Below, one piece after another: positions 24,790 to 38,400 of a DNA stretch of 64,000 bases. Below the pieces are notes generated by a model. The model was given only the letters and a program-made list of their open reading frames with translations. It did no database searches and had not been told where the DNA came from. Within the stretch, counting starts at the first letter, position 1; the number at the start of each line of letters is the position of its first letter. Source of the DNA: Loxodes magnus (lineage: Eukaryota; Ciliophora; Karyorelictea; Loxodida; Loxodidae); NCBI GenBank assembly GCA_946699065.1, contig CAMPDV010001305.1:62001-126000 (forward strand). The letters run 5' to 3'. The position numbers and the translations under genes are program-made.

Positions 24790-25790
24790 AGCTTTAATGT
24801 CTCTAACTTTTATCTCTATGAACTGATTTACTTTTAAGACTTTTCATTGAGAATGTCTTCTTTAACTGATTTGATCCAGAGTTCAATATTTTCAACTTCT
24901 CTTTTCTTCTTGAATTAGCATACTTAAGCAAATCCTCTTTCTTCTGCACATCCAGTTTTATTCTTCGCTCTATCTTTATAAATTGGCTAGTTGTAACATC
25001 GATCTTATCCCCATAGAAGTTTTCATTAACTGAAGAAATCTTAAGAGCTGTATTCTTACAAACTCTGGAATTCTTTCTTAGTTTATACTCCATTTGGTCT
25101 ATCCTCTACATTTTCTCTGCTTCTGTAATTAAAAACCTACTGCTATCTATAGATTCATTTGATCTATCTATTCCTTCTTACTACTAAACCTCTTAGTAAA
25201 GCTTATTTTAATAAATATCTTTAATTCCTTTCTAAACCTTACCGTTATACTAAGATAAAATTAGTATCTTTTGATGTGTTAGATACAACCTTACTCAATT
25301 ATAGTCTTTATTAATACTAAGAGTTACAGTATCTTTTATATGGAAGATTTAGTTATTTTAAAGCCCTTTATTACTAAATTAAATGAAAAACTTATATTTT
25401 TGATTACTTTAATACCACCTAGATTTACTAATCTCTGCCTTAAAATCTAAAATCCTTGATCATCTAACTTCTCTAGGTTTGTGCTGCAGAATTACGTTTA
25501 TCCTTTTGTCGGTCCAATGAAATTCTAGTTATACAGTCTACTCATAATTTCTGTTCATTCTACTGATGAAATTAAAACGCTGAAAGATCTCAATTTTTAT
25601 CTCTTTCTTCTCAATAATTTAGTTACCAGAGCTTTCAGCTTTATATGCCATCCTTTCTCTTTCTCTTCTAATGATAGATTTGTAAGTAGTATCTGAGTAG
25701 TAGAGTCACTCACATTCTTATCATATCTAATTGTAATAACTCTAACTGAAGAGTACATCAGAATCATTCTCCTGTTATGAACTATTTTAG
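24790..25790 (-). repeat. Family D copy 1 (coding-like on the minus strand)
   Basis: On the minus strand the text is protein-like: STTQILLTNLSLEEKEKGWH near 25,700, LVNLGGIKVIKN near 25,420, then a basic segment (SQFIKIERRIKLDVQKKEDL, 24,950) ending near 24,803. The plus-strand anchor CTTACTACTAAACCTCTTAG (~25,178) recurs in altered form at 28,801 and 30,699. The NLGGI motif recalls RIH/armadillo-like helical domains, but I cannot assign a family. Confidence 0.4.
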
Positions 25791-25799
25791 CACTAAGCT

Positions 25800-27750
25800 A
25801 ACTTTTCTTTTAAGTACTCCTTTTTTAGGATTGAAGGGCAAATATTTCTGAAGGTTGTTTTCTATAGTTAGATATTTCATTATGTTTAAGCTAAAAATTA
25901 CTTTGATACTCAACGCTTTTTATGTTTCTTAGGATTAAATAAAATAAATTTAAAGCTAGTTCCTATAAGCTACTATTTCCTTTTAGTACCTACTTCTTAA
26001 TGTATCATATCTTTTATATAAGCATCTTTAGCTATTCAGTCTTACTATTTATCCAATCTTTAGATTTATTTTTCCTATAGCTAATCATATGATATGACTA
26101 TCTATTTTCAATCAACTATAAATTACTTTGTATACTGATCTCTTATAACTTCATCTCTTAATTAATCTTGATACTATATTTTGTTTTTGTCTCTATCTTT
26201 CATTCTGACTCTTACCTATTGAGCATCTTTATAAGTTTCTTTCTTGCAGCTAATTAATAAACTTATATTTACTTTTTACCTTCTTACAGAACCTCTAAAC
26301 TAACTTACTCTTACTCTATGTTCCTCTATTTTACTTACCATATCGACTTACATCTTCAATGCTTAGGTTTACTTATAAGGTTTTATTTATTTACTTCTCC
26401 AGTTAAGTATTTAGAGGATGATAATTAGCAAGTATGACTCCCAATCAAGATACCAGATTCATATTCTATTCCTACTGACTTAGTAAACTAGCTTTCCATC
26501 TCCTATATTTTAATAGCTTTCTGTCCTTTATTTTCGGTTGATTATGTAAATAGAGTAAGAAAGACTTTCAATGCGATCTTCTGCAAAAGATGGAAGTTTA
26601 GATATATTTGATAAGTTCTAGGGTATTAACACCCTTAGCTGTGTTTATCTCTAGTGATGATGAAACGAACAGAGAATCTCCTGGAACTGAGCTCTAAAAT
26701 TTGATCCTTAGATGAAAAAATTCTAGCTTAAGATTGACAAACAACTTGACTTACGAAATCAAAGCATGACTCTATTTCATAAACCATTCTCATAACTTAG
26801 GAGACCAATTAATACCCTTGATCATCAGAATTAGAACCCTTTTCATAAAAGCTAAGTCTTAATACTCAGTTACATAAATAAAAGGATTGGCAACAAAGTA
26901 CTCAAAAAAGCCAGGATAAGAAAAGTTCTACTAACTGTATATTTAAAAAGCTTCAGTTCAGTTGAGCGTTTCTATAAGCTAACACACACTCTGCTATAAA
27001 AGCTTCTCGTTCTAACATTTTGTAGACAGATTTGAAGAGAAGTATCTCTTATTGGTATTGGGTTAAATAGGAGTGTGATATAAGATGTTAATAGTTTGTT
27101 AGTCGTAAACTTAGAAGCAATATTACGCTTTAAGAGATTATATTTCTTATCCTTTACTAATCATACTAAATGGTAGGCTTATTTTACTAGTTACATTTCA
27201 ATGGTGAAGCTTCTTAAGATGGTTATTTTTGAGAGCGAAAGCAATTGATAGAGTTACATGGTAATGAAATATGTTAATGAGTAAGTTGTAAAATAGCTGT
27301 TAATCTATAGCATCTGATTGAAAATAGTAAATTGCTGACTACTAAAATAAGCCGTTGTAGCAGTATTTGCTTAATAGAAATGAAGTTTACTATGTTACCT
27401 CAGTTCCTCATTTTCTGATGCATTAACTTTCTCCAGCTTGGTGCATTAATTTGGATCTCTTATTAACTTTTTATAATTTCCTGCATATAAAATTTGAAGC
27501 TTCTATGTTATAAATGGATAGATCTTCCTACTCTTTACTTAGCATTAACTAAGCTGACCCTTTTCTTATTACAGCATAGATTAAATATCATTTTATCATT
27601 TTAGCCTTTATTTTAGCCTTTATTTTAACCTTTAAAGCTATAATTCTTTATTTACTTAGGAAATATCAAATGCTAGTAAGATTATTAGAGAAACAAATTA
27701 GTCTTATGATAGTTCCTTAGCTAACATTTTTCCCACTTCCTATTGTTTTA
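25800..27750. other. Weakly coding-like AT-rich stretch
   Basis: A plus-strand frame from about 26,650 to 27,480 gives moderately protein-like text with possible membrane segments (QEIIFLILYQSYQMVGLFYQ, LIFWCINFLQLGALIW) and TGA at plausible Trp sites. There is no domain match and no homologous copy to test it, so I do not call a gene. The rest shows nothing recognisable. Confidence 0.25.
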
Positions 27751-27779
27751 GGCTGTTATAGCACATCTTATTAGCTTTA

Positions 27780-28150
27780 ACTATTATTTCCATCCTTCAG
27801 CTTTATTTCCATTATATCTAGATAATCCATCCTGGAAATCCTTTTTCTTTATTTGCAGTCCAATGCTTCTTCAATCATTAGAGCTATATAAATACTTATT
27901 TCCCTTCATGCTTCTTTTGCCAGTGTTAAAGTTGCTGACTATTACTAATATTATATCATTAAAACATATGTACTCCTTCCTTATTTATAATGTCCTACGA
28001 ATGTAAATATCATTCTATGTAATTACCCTTTGAAGCAAATTAATATCATATATCTCACAAAGTACCTTTAGAATCTTATCTTCCGATAACTGAAATTTTA
28101 ATATACTATAAGTTCATCCACACTCTCTTTATTCTCAAGGCTTCACTCAT
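27780..28150 (-). pseudogene. Degenerate Kelch-gene relative
   Basis: The minus-strand sequence resembles the Kelch part of the gene at 16,040-18,400. The stretch reading IYDINLLQRVITQNDIYI aligns with TYDINKNKSIQIAQHLYK, and the plus-strand string ATTAATATCATATATCTCACA (28,041; key part ATATCATATATCTCAC) parallels ATTAATATCATATGTCTCAC at 16,500. The Gly-Gly pairs of Kelch repeats are lost, so this is a decayed paralogue. A matching coiled-coil or RING part is not evident. Confidence 0.4.
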
Positions 28151-28639
28151 ATTTCTACTGATCAAACTACTTTTTATTCCTCTTTCCTTTTTAAATACAA
28201 CTCCATTATATAGTAGACTTATTATTACTTCTATAGTTTCTTTTTATTAAAATACTAAAGATCCTTTAATAACTACATTTCAAGCTATTCATACTTAGCT
28301 TAGTAATCCTACTTTAGATTCTAATTTTACTACTTTATTCTAGCTACTCTTATAGCTATTAAGTTGCTTAATTCTACTAATTCCATGTTCTTTTAACTTA
28401 CCTCTTATTAGTCTATTCTAGTTCTGCTTTTTGATATAAATTGCTCTATATAGCTTAGTTAAATACTCTATTACTTCAGTTCCTCATCTTATCTCTTTAA
28501 CCTTTATTCTGTATGTTTTAATCTAGTCATTCTGCTCTTTATGGCTATTATTCTTACCTAGTTAAACTAATTTTCCTCTATTTACTTTAATAGCTTCTAT
28601 GTATAATCTGCTATTGTTAGCTTTTCTCCTTTATAGCTC

Positions 28640-29480
28640 TTAATTTAAGTTACTAGACTTAGCTTTAGTCTTTAAGATAGGTTTGCTTCTTACAAATCCA
28701 AGTCATCAAACTTAATTAATCCTCTGATTAATCCTATCTCAATCTTAGTCAAATAAGTAATTCCTTTTATCTTAAGGAATAATAATTCTTATTATATCTA
28801 TTTACTACTAAACATCTTACACTTAATAGATAAATTAATAAATATCTTAAACTTACTTTTTAAGCTTTACTATACTTAGATAATATTAGTATCTTTTGGA
28901 ATGCTTGATACTTTCTTACTATTTTAGTCTTTTAGAAACTAAGAGTTTTTAGTACTTTAGTATAAGATATTTATTTATGTTCTTTTAATGAATAAAGAAC
29001 TTACAAATTTACAGTTTAAGTTTGTAGTTCCGTTTATATTAATATCACCTAATTCTTTTAACTTTAGTTGCTTCTAAAATCCTTATTTATATATTGTTCT
29101 CTATATTTATGTGTGAATTAATTCTTTAGTCATTTCTTAATCCATTAAAATCCTCGTTTATTCTACAGTCTACTAAACTTCTTAGATTAGCTTCTGTTTC
29201 TTCTACTAATAATTTTAAAATATCAAGATATTTTAAGCTTTTATCCAAATTTCTAAGTAGTTCATTACTTGCAACACAACAATCTTACAATTTTATTCTT
29301 CTTCTAAAGATAGATTAATGAATCTATCTTTAGTAGTTGATTTAATCAAATAATAATTATATCACATCTAGTAGCAAGTGCTTTTATTTTCCTTTCTACA
29401 GTGTAACTCTTATAAACTTCTCATAACATAACATTTATTCAAACAAAGCTCTGTATTATACATAACTTCAATATAGAAAA
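28640..29480 (-). repeat. Family D copy 2
   Basis: Shares an ordered series of anchors with copy 3: TACTACTAAACATCTTACAC (28,803), TTAGTATCTTTTGGAATGCT (28,890), then ATCACATCTAGTAGCAAGTG (29,357). The spacing to copy 3 is about 1.89 kb throughout. Minus-strand translation is broken between frames. It is likely a decayed gene copy. Confidence 0.5.
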
Positions 29481-30439
29481 CTTTAGAACTATACAATCAT
29501 TATATAGATAAAGGAATGAGAAAGAAGTTTAATAGATGCTACTTGCTGATGTATATAGAGGATATTAGTTTATAATTAGAAGTTAATAATCTCAATTTGC
29601 TTGTTACTTAATATTCCAATTCTATAGTAATGAAGCTTATTATACTTACTTATAATCTGATATTCTTTAAACAATGAATGAAGGACTATTGTTCTCTACT
29701 GCTAGTAATCATTTATTACTTATTTATATGAATGACTATCTTTATGTCTTTATATCTTACTTATTTTCTATCTTTCATATCTTGTAAATAAAAGTTTTAA
29801 TATCACTTTGTTATAATAAGCATGTAAGATACTAATTCATCAAATTTAAAACTGAATACTAAAACTAATTTAGACTACTATTATTAACTAATTTATTACT
29901 TAGTCTTGTATCTTTAAAAGTGTAAATATCATGAAATAACATTCTTATTATTATTTTGTTATTTGTAAATCTAACTGTGGGCTTATATAACTTCATTATA
30001 CCTATCTATTTATTATTTTTAACTTCAAATTTTACTTATAACTAACTAAGCTTATTTGTTTAGTAACTAAAATAGAGTTTATAAATAGCATAGAAATCCT
30101 CTTTCTAAAGATATAAGTTTATTTTAGTTAAATAAAGGTGACTAATACTCTATTTATATAATTAAATAAAACTATTTTTTACTTCAAATTCATAAAATCT
30201 ACCTCTTCTTTTTCCCTTTTAGTCCTCATTGCTTCTTTCTTAGGGTTACGAGTTCTATCTTATTACCTTATTAGTGAAGTAAAATCGAACAAATCTTCAA
30301 TGAATGTTCATAAATACTTAGATTTCTCTATTGTTAGCTTTATTATCTTATAGCTTTATTAGCTCTTTTTATCATCTCTAAATTATCTTCAGTTAACTAA
30401 GTTTATCTAAGAAGTTTAAATCTTTAGATTCCTCATTTC

Positions 30440-31340
30440 TACTTTTATTCTACTACCTTAATCAAAAATTTGTCTTTCATTCATCCAGTTTTTTACAGAG
30501 CTTGCTTACCTACAAATTATCTAGCTACATTATCAATTTTATTACATTGTAGAGTCTACGTTTGACTGTAGAAACTTTAAGAGTTGTAATCTTACAAAAC
30601 TAAGATAGCAGACTTAATTTGTTCTCCAAGTAGTTTAATCTTAAATTTTATTCTAAATCTGTTTTTCTCTAGATTAATAATTTTATAGTACCTTCTTACT
30701 ACTAAATACCTTACACTTAATACTTAAATTAATAAATATCTTATAAGATCTTTTTAAGCTTTACTATTATACTAAATTATTGGTAGTATCTTTTGAAGTG
30801 TTAGATACTTTCTTTATAGTCTTTATTAGTAATAAGTTTTAGATTTAGTATCTTTTCATTTAAGGATTTAATTAACTTAATCATTTAAGTTTAAATTACT
30901 TTGTGATTACATTAATACCGCCTAAATTTGCTTAAATCTAGTTATAAGTATCAAATCCTTAATTATATGCTTGCCTCTATATTTGTATGTGATGTAAGGC
31001 GTTTAGTTCTTTTTTAATCCATTAGAATCTTGATTAATCTACAGTCTATTTAGCCTTCTAGATTTGCTTCTGTTTCTCCTAGTGATAAATTTAAAATATC
31101 GAATGATTTTAAGTTTTATGATTCAATTTTCTTATTAGTCTATCACTTGAAATGCAACAAAACTTACAACTTTATTCTTCATTCATCTTCTTCAAGTTTG
31201 TGATATTTCTTAAGTAGTTGATTTAGTAAAATTATAATCATATCACATCTAGTAGCAAGTGACTTTATTTCCCTTTCTAATCCAAATTTCAAAACGACAG
31301 TGTAACTCTTACAAGCTTCTCATATAATAATTATAAGAGT
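30440..31340 (-). repeat. Family D copy 3
   Basis: Same anchors as copy 2: TACTACTAAATACCTTACAC (30,692), GTATCTTTTGAAGTGTTAGA (~30,786) and ATCACATCTAGTAGCAAGTG (31,248). On the minus strand NLKSFDILNLSLGETEANLE parallels KLRSFSVLISSVE of copy 1, and NLGGINVITK parallels NLGGIKVIKN, but in a shifted frame. It is therefore a decayed copy of an unidentified protein gene. Confidence 0.5.
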
Positions 31341-31344
31341 CATG

Positions 31345-32455
31345 CTATTAGCATTTTTAACACTAATCTTATTTTTCTTTCTATTACTCTTTTATAAGAT
31401 TAAACTAGCAAATATTGCTTCATTATTGTAGAGTAACTAGTAGATTAATACTCTCATATAAATATGCTTTCTCTAAAAATACTGAGTCTTATTATATTCC
31501 TCTTAAGATTACTTCCGAAACTTAATTATAAGAAAAATATGCTAATTATCGTTTTTTAACAAGACTCTGATTATTACATCATACTAGTCTTTTTAAAGTG
31601 ATTACAGTTAATTTTTTAGCTATAGACTTAATTAAATAATACCTTAAATATACTTATGTCTAAGAAATTCTCATATTTTTAGAATATTCTAATAGATAGA
31701 AGAGATATGCAATAGAAATAAATTGATAAAGTAATTATTTACTCGTAGGAAGCAAGTAGTTTATATTTGTATTAGTACAAGAAAAGGAAATCAAGATGCT
31801 AAACTAGTTGAGTATTAATAAAATTGCAATTATAATGTTAACTGCTATCTTGTGCCTATTTATTAGCTAATTTATAGAATTAAAACAATAAATAGAAAGA
31901 TTTAATCTTAGTGTGTATCTCAATCAATTTTAAGTATACTAGATTTAGTAATAATTAGTATAACTATAGAAAATATTTATTATTCTTTAATCCAAACATA
32001 AGGGAATACAATCCATATATCAAATTTACTATACTATTATCACTATACAGCCATTATTCATATCAACCCAGTGCCAATACAATTTATCAAAAAACATACA
32101 ACTAAATAATACAACGCTATTTAGTTCAAATTTACCATTCTCATCATAAACACATTATAGTATCAATCAATATAAATCAGTTATATGTAAACATTATACA
32201 ATTCTAGATCATCCATTTTCCATACCAAACTATTGCTTCTACCTAAAATTATTACAATCTTAAAAAACCATATACCATTTTAATCATATTCTTACAACCA
32301 TTTATTACAAAATATCAAAATTAACCATATTATAAAAAGTTAAAACAAGATACTATAATATAACTAAGATTTACAAATCTTTATTAAAACCAATATATTT
32401 ATTTTTAAATCAATTAAAATGTAGAAAGTTTTCGATTTTATTTTTTAAATCAGAC
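31345..32455. other. AT-rich spacer downstream of the giant LNR gene
   Basis: Holds the 3' flank of the minus-strand giant gene. A minus-strand coding-like patch lies at about 32,200-32,000 (LYWLILQCVYDENGKFELNS). It could be a fragment of another gene but is too short to call. Confidence 0.3.
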
Positions 32456-35400
32456 TCACTCATCACTACTTGAACTAGATTTCTGCGAACGAGATCTTTT
32501 TTCAATCCTCTTGCTTTTAGCTGAAGATTTTGTCTTTCCAGAGAAATCTACTTTTTAAGCTTGATTTTTTCTTTTTTCTTATACAAAATTAATAACTCCT
32601 ACATCACCTGTTCCTTTTTCAGCTGATATATCTTCTTCTTTCTAATTTTCGTCTTCCTAATCTTCATTTTCGACTTCTTATGGCTCGACTTCAGGAGCCT
32701 CTACTTCTGGTTCATCGTTTACTTAATCTGCATATAAATCATCTGGTACGGTATTAACTTATACAATTCCATCTTCTTCATCTTATTATGGCTCGACTTC
32801 AGGAGCATCTACTTCTGGTTCATCGTTTACTTAATCTGCATATAAATCATCTGGTACGGTATTAACTTATACAATTCCATCTTCTTCATCTTATTATGGC
32901 TCGACTTCAGGAGCCTCTACTTCTGGTTCATCGTTTACTTAATCTGCATATAAATCATCTGGTACGGTATTAACTTATACAATTCCATCTTCTTCATCTT
33001 ATTATGGCTCGACTTCAGGAGCCTCTACTTCTGGTTCATCGTTTACTTAATCTGCATATAAATCATCTGGTACGGTATTAACTTATACAATTCCATCTTC
33101 TTCATCTTATTATGGCTCGACTTCAGGAGCCTCTACTTCTGGTTCATCGTTTACTTAATCTGCATATAAATCATCTGGTACGGTATTAACTTATACAATT
33201 CCATCTTCTTCATCTTATTATGGCTCGACTTCAGGAGCCTCTACTTCTGGTTCATCGTTTACTTAATCTGCATATAAATCATCTGGTACGGTATTAACTT
33301 ATACAATTCCATCTTCTTCATCTTATTATGGCTCGACTTCAGGAGCCTCTACTTCTGGTTCATCGTTTACTTAATCTGCATATAAATCATCTGGTACGGT
33401 ATTAACTTATACAATTCCATCTTCTTCATCTTATTATGGCTCGACTTCAGGAGCATCTACTTCTGGTTCATCGTTTACTTAATCTGCATATAAATCATCT
33501 GGTACGGTATTAACTTATACAATTCCATCTTCTTCATCTTATTATGGCTCGACTTCAGGAGCCTCTACTTCTGGTTCATCGTTTACTTAATCTGCATATA
33601 AATCATCTGGTACGGTATTAACTTATACAATTCCATCTTCTTCATCTTATTATGGCTCGACTTCAGGAGCATCTACTTCTGGTTCATCGTTTACTTAATC
33701 TGCATATAAATCATCTGGTACGGTATTAACTTATATAATTCCATCTTCTTCATCTTATTATGGCTCGACTTCAGGAGCATCTACTTCTGGTTCATCGTTT
33801 ACTTAATCTACGTATAAATCATCTGGTACGGTATTAACTTATACAATTCCATCTTCTTCGTTTTCTTATTGCTCATTAAATAGTCTTTGGAATTTCATTT
33901 ATGCGAAACGGTTTACTTAACTTCCATGTAATTCTATTACATCACTAGGACTTAGGCCCTCTAAATCAAAGACTTATTCTCTAATATATTCTTAATCTTT
34001 TAGTTTACTTCTAATTACAAAAGCTTCTCCATCTGTTCTTATTTCTTGACTGTACCATTATCCTATTTTTAGAGGCTCTTCGGTTATCTTTATTGTTTTT
34101 TCAGCGTTTTCCAAATAAAGATCACCAATTGGATTTTGTAATATGCTTATTGTTGGTAATTTAATTAATGTTTGCTTTCCAGAATCTTTTCTTAATATTT
34201 CTTCAAGCATATAATCAATTTCGAAAGAATACGATGGTGTGCTGAAATCGTTTCTCTAAAAAATGTAAATTATTTCTTCAAGTTCTAATCCTTCTCTAAA
34301 TCTAGCTTGTCCTTCACCTTTTGTCTCAACTTTAGCATCTTCCCCTTATGATACAGATACATCATTTTCAAATGGCCACACTGTGATTTCACCTTCAGTT
34401 TCTAACTATAAGATTTCTTCTTTCTTTTTCTGAATTGTGTTTTCTTCTTCTTCATTTTTCTATATTATCTGTTCATATTCATCTGCTTCCTTTTCACTTT
34501 GAGATTTTTAAGAATCATCTGCAACTTCAACTGTATCAATATCTTCATTTTGAGGTAATTAAACATCATTTGTAGTTTCATCTATATCATTTTCCTATAC
34601 GATTTCAGGTTTATTTTCTTCCTTTTCTATATCTTAACAATCTCCACCATCCCAACTACAAGCTTCTGTGAAACATTCAATATTGCATCGGCCATCTCCA
34701 ATATATTGTTAGGGGCAAGTTATCGGGCATTCATCAAAGGTTTCCAAACAATCAGTGAAATCGTAATTACATTCTGGAATATTACATTATTCATCGCAGA
34801 TAAAATCTTGCTTACATTCGAAAGGACATCCAGAGCAATCATTATTATCCCAATTGCAATTCTTATTATTACAGTTCTTGTGGCAAACACCATCTCCTAA
34901 CATATCCAAATAGCATCCCACAGCACAATCATCATAAGCTTTGCAATCTGAACCATCCTAATCGCATGAATCAAATTAGCATTATATATCACATACTCCG
35001 TTATTTACCATAGTCTCCTTACAATCAGGAGCACAATATTCTAATTATAAGCAATCTCCTTTATCCCATCCACATGCTGCTGTGTTACACTCATAGTTGC
35101 AATATCCATCACCTAACCATGAAACAAAACAGTTTTCTGCACAATTAGATTTTATGCAGTCTCCAGCATCATATTTGCATCTTGAATTGTAGCAATCTTT
35201 CTAGCATTCTCCATCACCTATCATACTTGTAGTGCATTACCATGCACATTTTTGTGAGCAGTCTGCTCCATCAAAATCACAAGCTTAATTGAAACAACTA
35301 TGATCGCAATGTCCATCAGATATCATTTCCTCCAAACAAAATTCCGAACATCTAGGTAAGCAATCGAATACATCCCATTTACAAGCTTCGTTATTGCATT

Positions 35401-38400
35401 GTTCATCACAAACACCATTATTTAACATACTTTTCTAGCAAGAACTATTACATTCTTCTAATTTATTACAGTCTCCATTATCAAACAAACATTCAGGATT
35501 GTAACAAGTTTAATCACATTCACCATCACCTATCCAAGCTAAAGGACATCCCCAGCCACTCAAATGATTGCAATCTTCTCCATCATAATTACATTCTTTT
35601 ATGTAGCATTCTTATTAGCACATTCCATCGTTAATCATATCTGTACTGCAACCGAAATTACAATCTTATGGGCAATCTCCAGAATCATAATCGCATTCCC
35701 CAATGTTGCATTCTTCATCACACACACCATCTCCATTGAAACCTAAGGGACAACCCGCTCTAGTACAATTATCGCAATCAGATCCATCAAAGTTGCAAGC
35801 TTAATTGAGGCAAAAAACATCACATTATCCATTATTAATCATTGATATTTTGCAATCTGGGCTGCATTCTTCCTCTGGCTTACAGTCTTACAAATCATGA
35901 TTGCAAGCGTCGACATTGCATTCATCTTCGCAAATATCATTTCCAATCATATAATTATGACAACCTGGAGCACATAAATCTTCAGGAGGTGCACAATCAT
36001 TTTCATCGTATTCGCATTCAACAACATTGCATGCTTCATCACATATTCCGTCTCCAAGCATGCTAATTGGACATCCTTCAGTACAGGTAGGTTACTCATA
36101 GCAATCATTTCCATCATAGAAACAAGATTGAGTAAGGCATTCTGTATTGCATATTCCATTGTCTATCATAGTAGCTTAACATCCAGGACTGCAAAGATCT
36201 ACAGTGCAATCATTTCCATCCCAATTACACTCTACATTGTAGCATTCAGCTTCACAAACTCCATTGTCAATTTGAGACTAAGAACAATCTGGAGCACATT
36301 CACTTTCTATAAAGCAATCATTTCCATCATAGCTACAATTCTAGTTCCAACATTCTTTGTCACAAGTTCCATCGTTGATGTAGTTTAATGAACATCCTGG
36401 TGAACATTCTTCGACACAGTCACCTCCATCAAATGAGCATTAAGTTGTATTGCAAGCTAAGTCACATTTTGAGTTTCCAATCATTCCAGGAGCGCATCCA
36501 TCGGCACATAAATCACAGTCTCCACCATCCCATTAACAAGCTTCATTATAACATTCAATATCACAAACTAAATCGTTTATAAATTACTTTAAGCAATCAG
36601 CAGTACAATAATCTATACAATCGTCTTTATCATATTAGCATTGAGGTAAGAAACATTCTTCTTAGCATAATCCATCTCCAACCATATATTCTTCACATCC
36701 TTCAGCACATGGTTCTACTGGGAAAGTAATGCAATCATTTCCATCGTTGAAACATTCAGGAACTTCACATTCTGTATCGCAATGTTTATCTCCTATCCAT
36801 GAAATTAAGCATCCTTTATCTCCGCATTATTCGCAATCATTATCATCGTGATGGCATCTTTCAGTTAAGCATTATTCTTAGCATACTCCATCTCCAATTT
36901 AAGACCATTTGCAACCTTCATCACATTCTTCTATATTTGCGCAATCATCTGAATCGAAATAACACTCTTCTATGTTGCAAATTTCGTCGCAAACCTTATC
37001 TCCAACCCATTCCCATCTACATTCCTCGCTACAATATAAAGGACCTGGGTAATTGCATTCACCTTAATCGAAATCACATTCAGTAACATTACAAGCAAGA
37101 TCGCATTTTCCATTTCCTAAAAGTAAAGGAGGACATTCCTCAGCACAATAATTATTGCAATCATCACCATCCCAACTACATAATTCATTTTAGCAAGTCT
37201 CTTAGCAAGTTCCATCATTAATCATATCATATGTACAATCTTTGTTACAATAAGGCTCACTAGGATAAACACAATCTCCGTTATCCATATTACAGTCAAG
37301 ATTGTTACATTCAGGGTTGCATACTCCATTTCCAAGATTTTGAATAGAACATTCTTCTTTACCGCAGTAACCTTCAGGTTTTGGAGTTTTTATGCAATCG
37401 AGATTATCATACCAGCAAGATTCTACATAGCAAGGATCATTACAGTTTCCATCTCCTACTTATGACCAAGCACATCCATCAGCGCAGAAGTCACAATCAG
37501 CTTCATCCCAGTGACAGTCTTCATTATTACACTATTAATCACAAAATCCATTACCTACAAGATTTTTTGAGCATCCTGGTACGCATTCAGTTGAATTTTA
37601 ATTATCATCAATATCATTACCACATAATTTGCTTGCTACACAAGCTGGTTAACTTATTCCATCTCCAATCATTGACCAAAGACAGTCTTTGTCACAATAC
37701 CACGCATTTGGATAAATACAATCTCCTTGATCCCAACCGCATTCTTCTAAATTGCACTCATCATCGCAGAATCCATCTGCTAATAAATGTACACATCCAG
37801 GTACTATTCTGAAACATTTATTATCACAGTCTTATTTATCAAAATTGCATTATTCTACGTTACAATCTGGATTACATATTCCATTTCCTACTTATTCCCA
37901 CCAACAATTTTCTGCACATTTTTATTCGTTGAAAGGATCACAATCACCAAAGTCATAAACACAGGCTAAAACATTACAAGAGGCGTCACACTGAGCATTT
38001 CCTAAATCATTCCATCTACAATTTTCTGCACAATGTGTTGTATTTGGAAGATATTCTTAAATGCAATCTCCTTTATCGTAATAGCACAAAGAAGTATTGC
38101 AGGCAGCATCGCACACACCATTTCCGATTTCTTCCCATTTACATTCTGTTGTACAATAAATAGTTGAGTCAATAGTGCCACCTTGCTTGCAATCATCGTT
38201 ATCATAGTTACATTCTGGAATATTACATTCTTTATCACATTTTAAGTCTCCTAACCAAGCAAATGGACATTCACATCTATTGCAATCTCCAAGATCAAAA
38301 GAGCACTCATAAGTATTACAATCTCTGTCACAAATTTCATCACCCAACATTTCTTAACTGCAAGTACAACCTTCAGTTTTGTTGCAATCTCCTTCATCAT

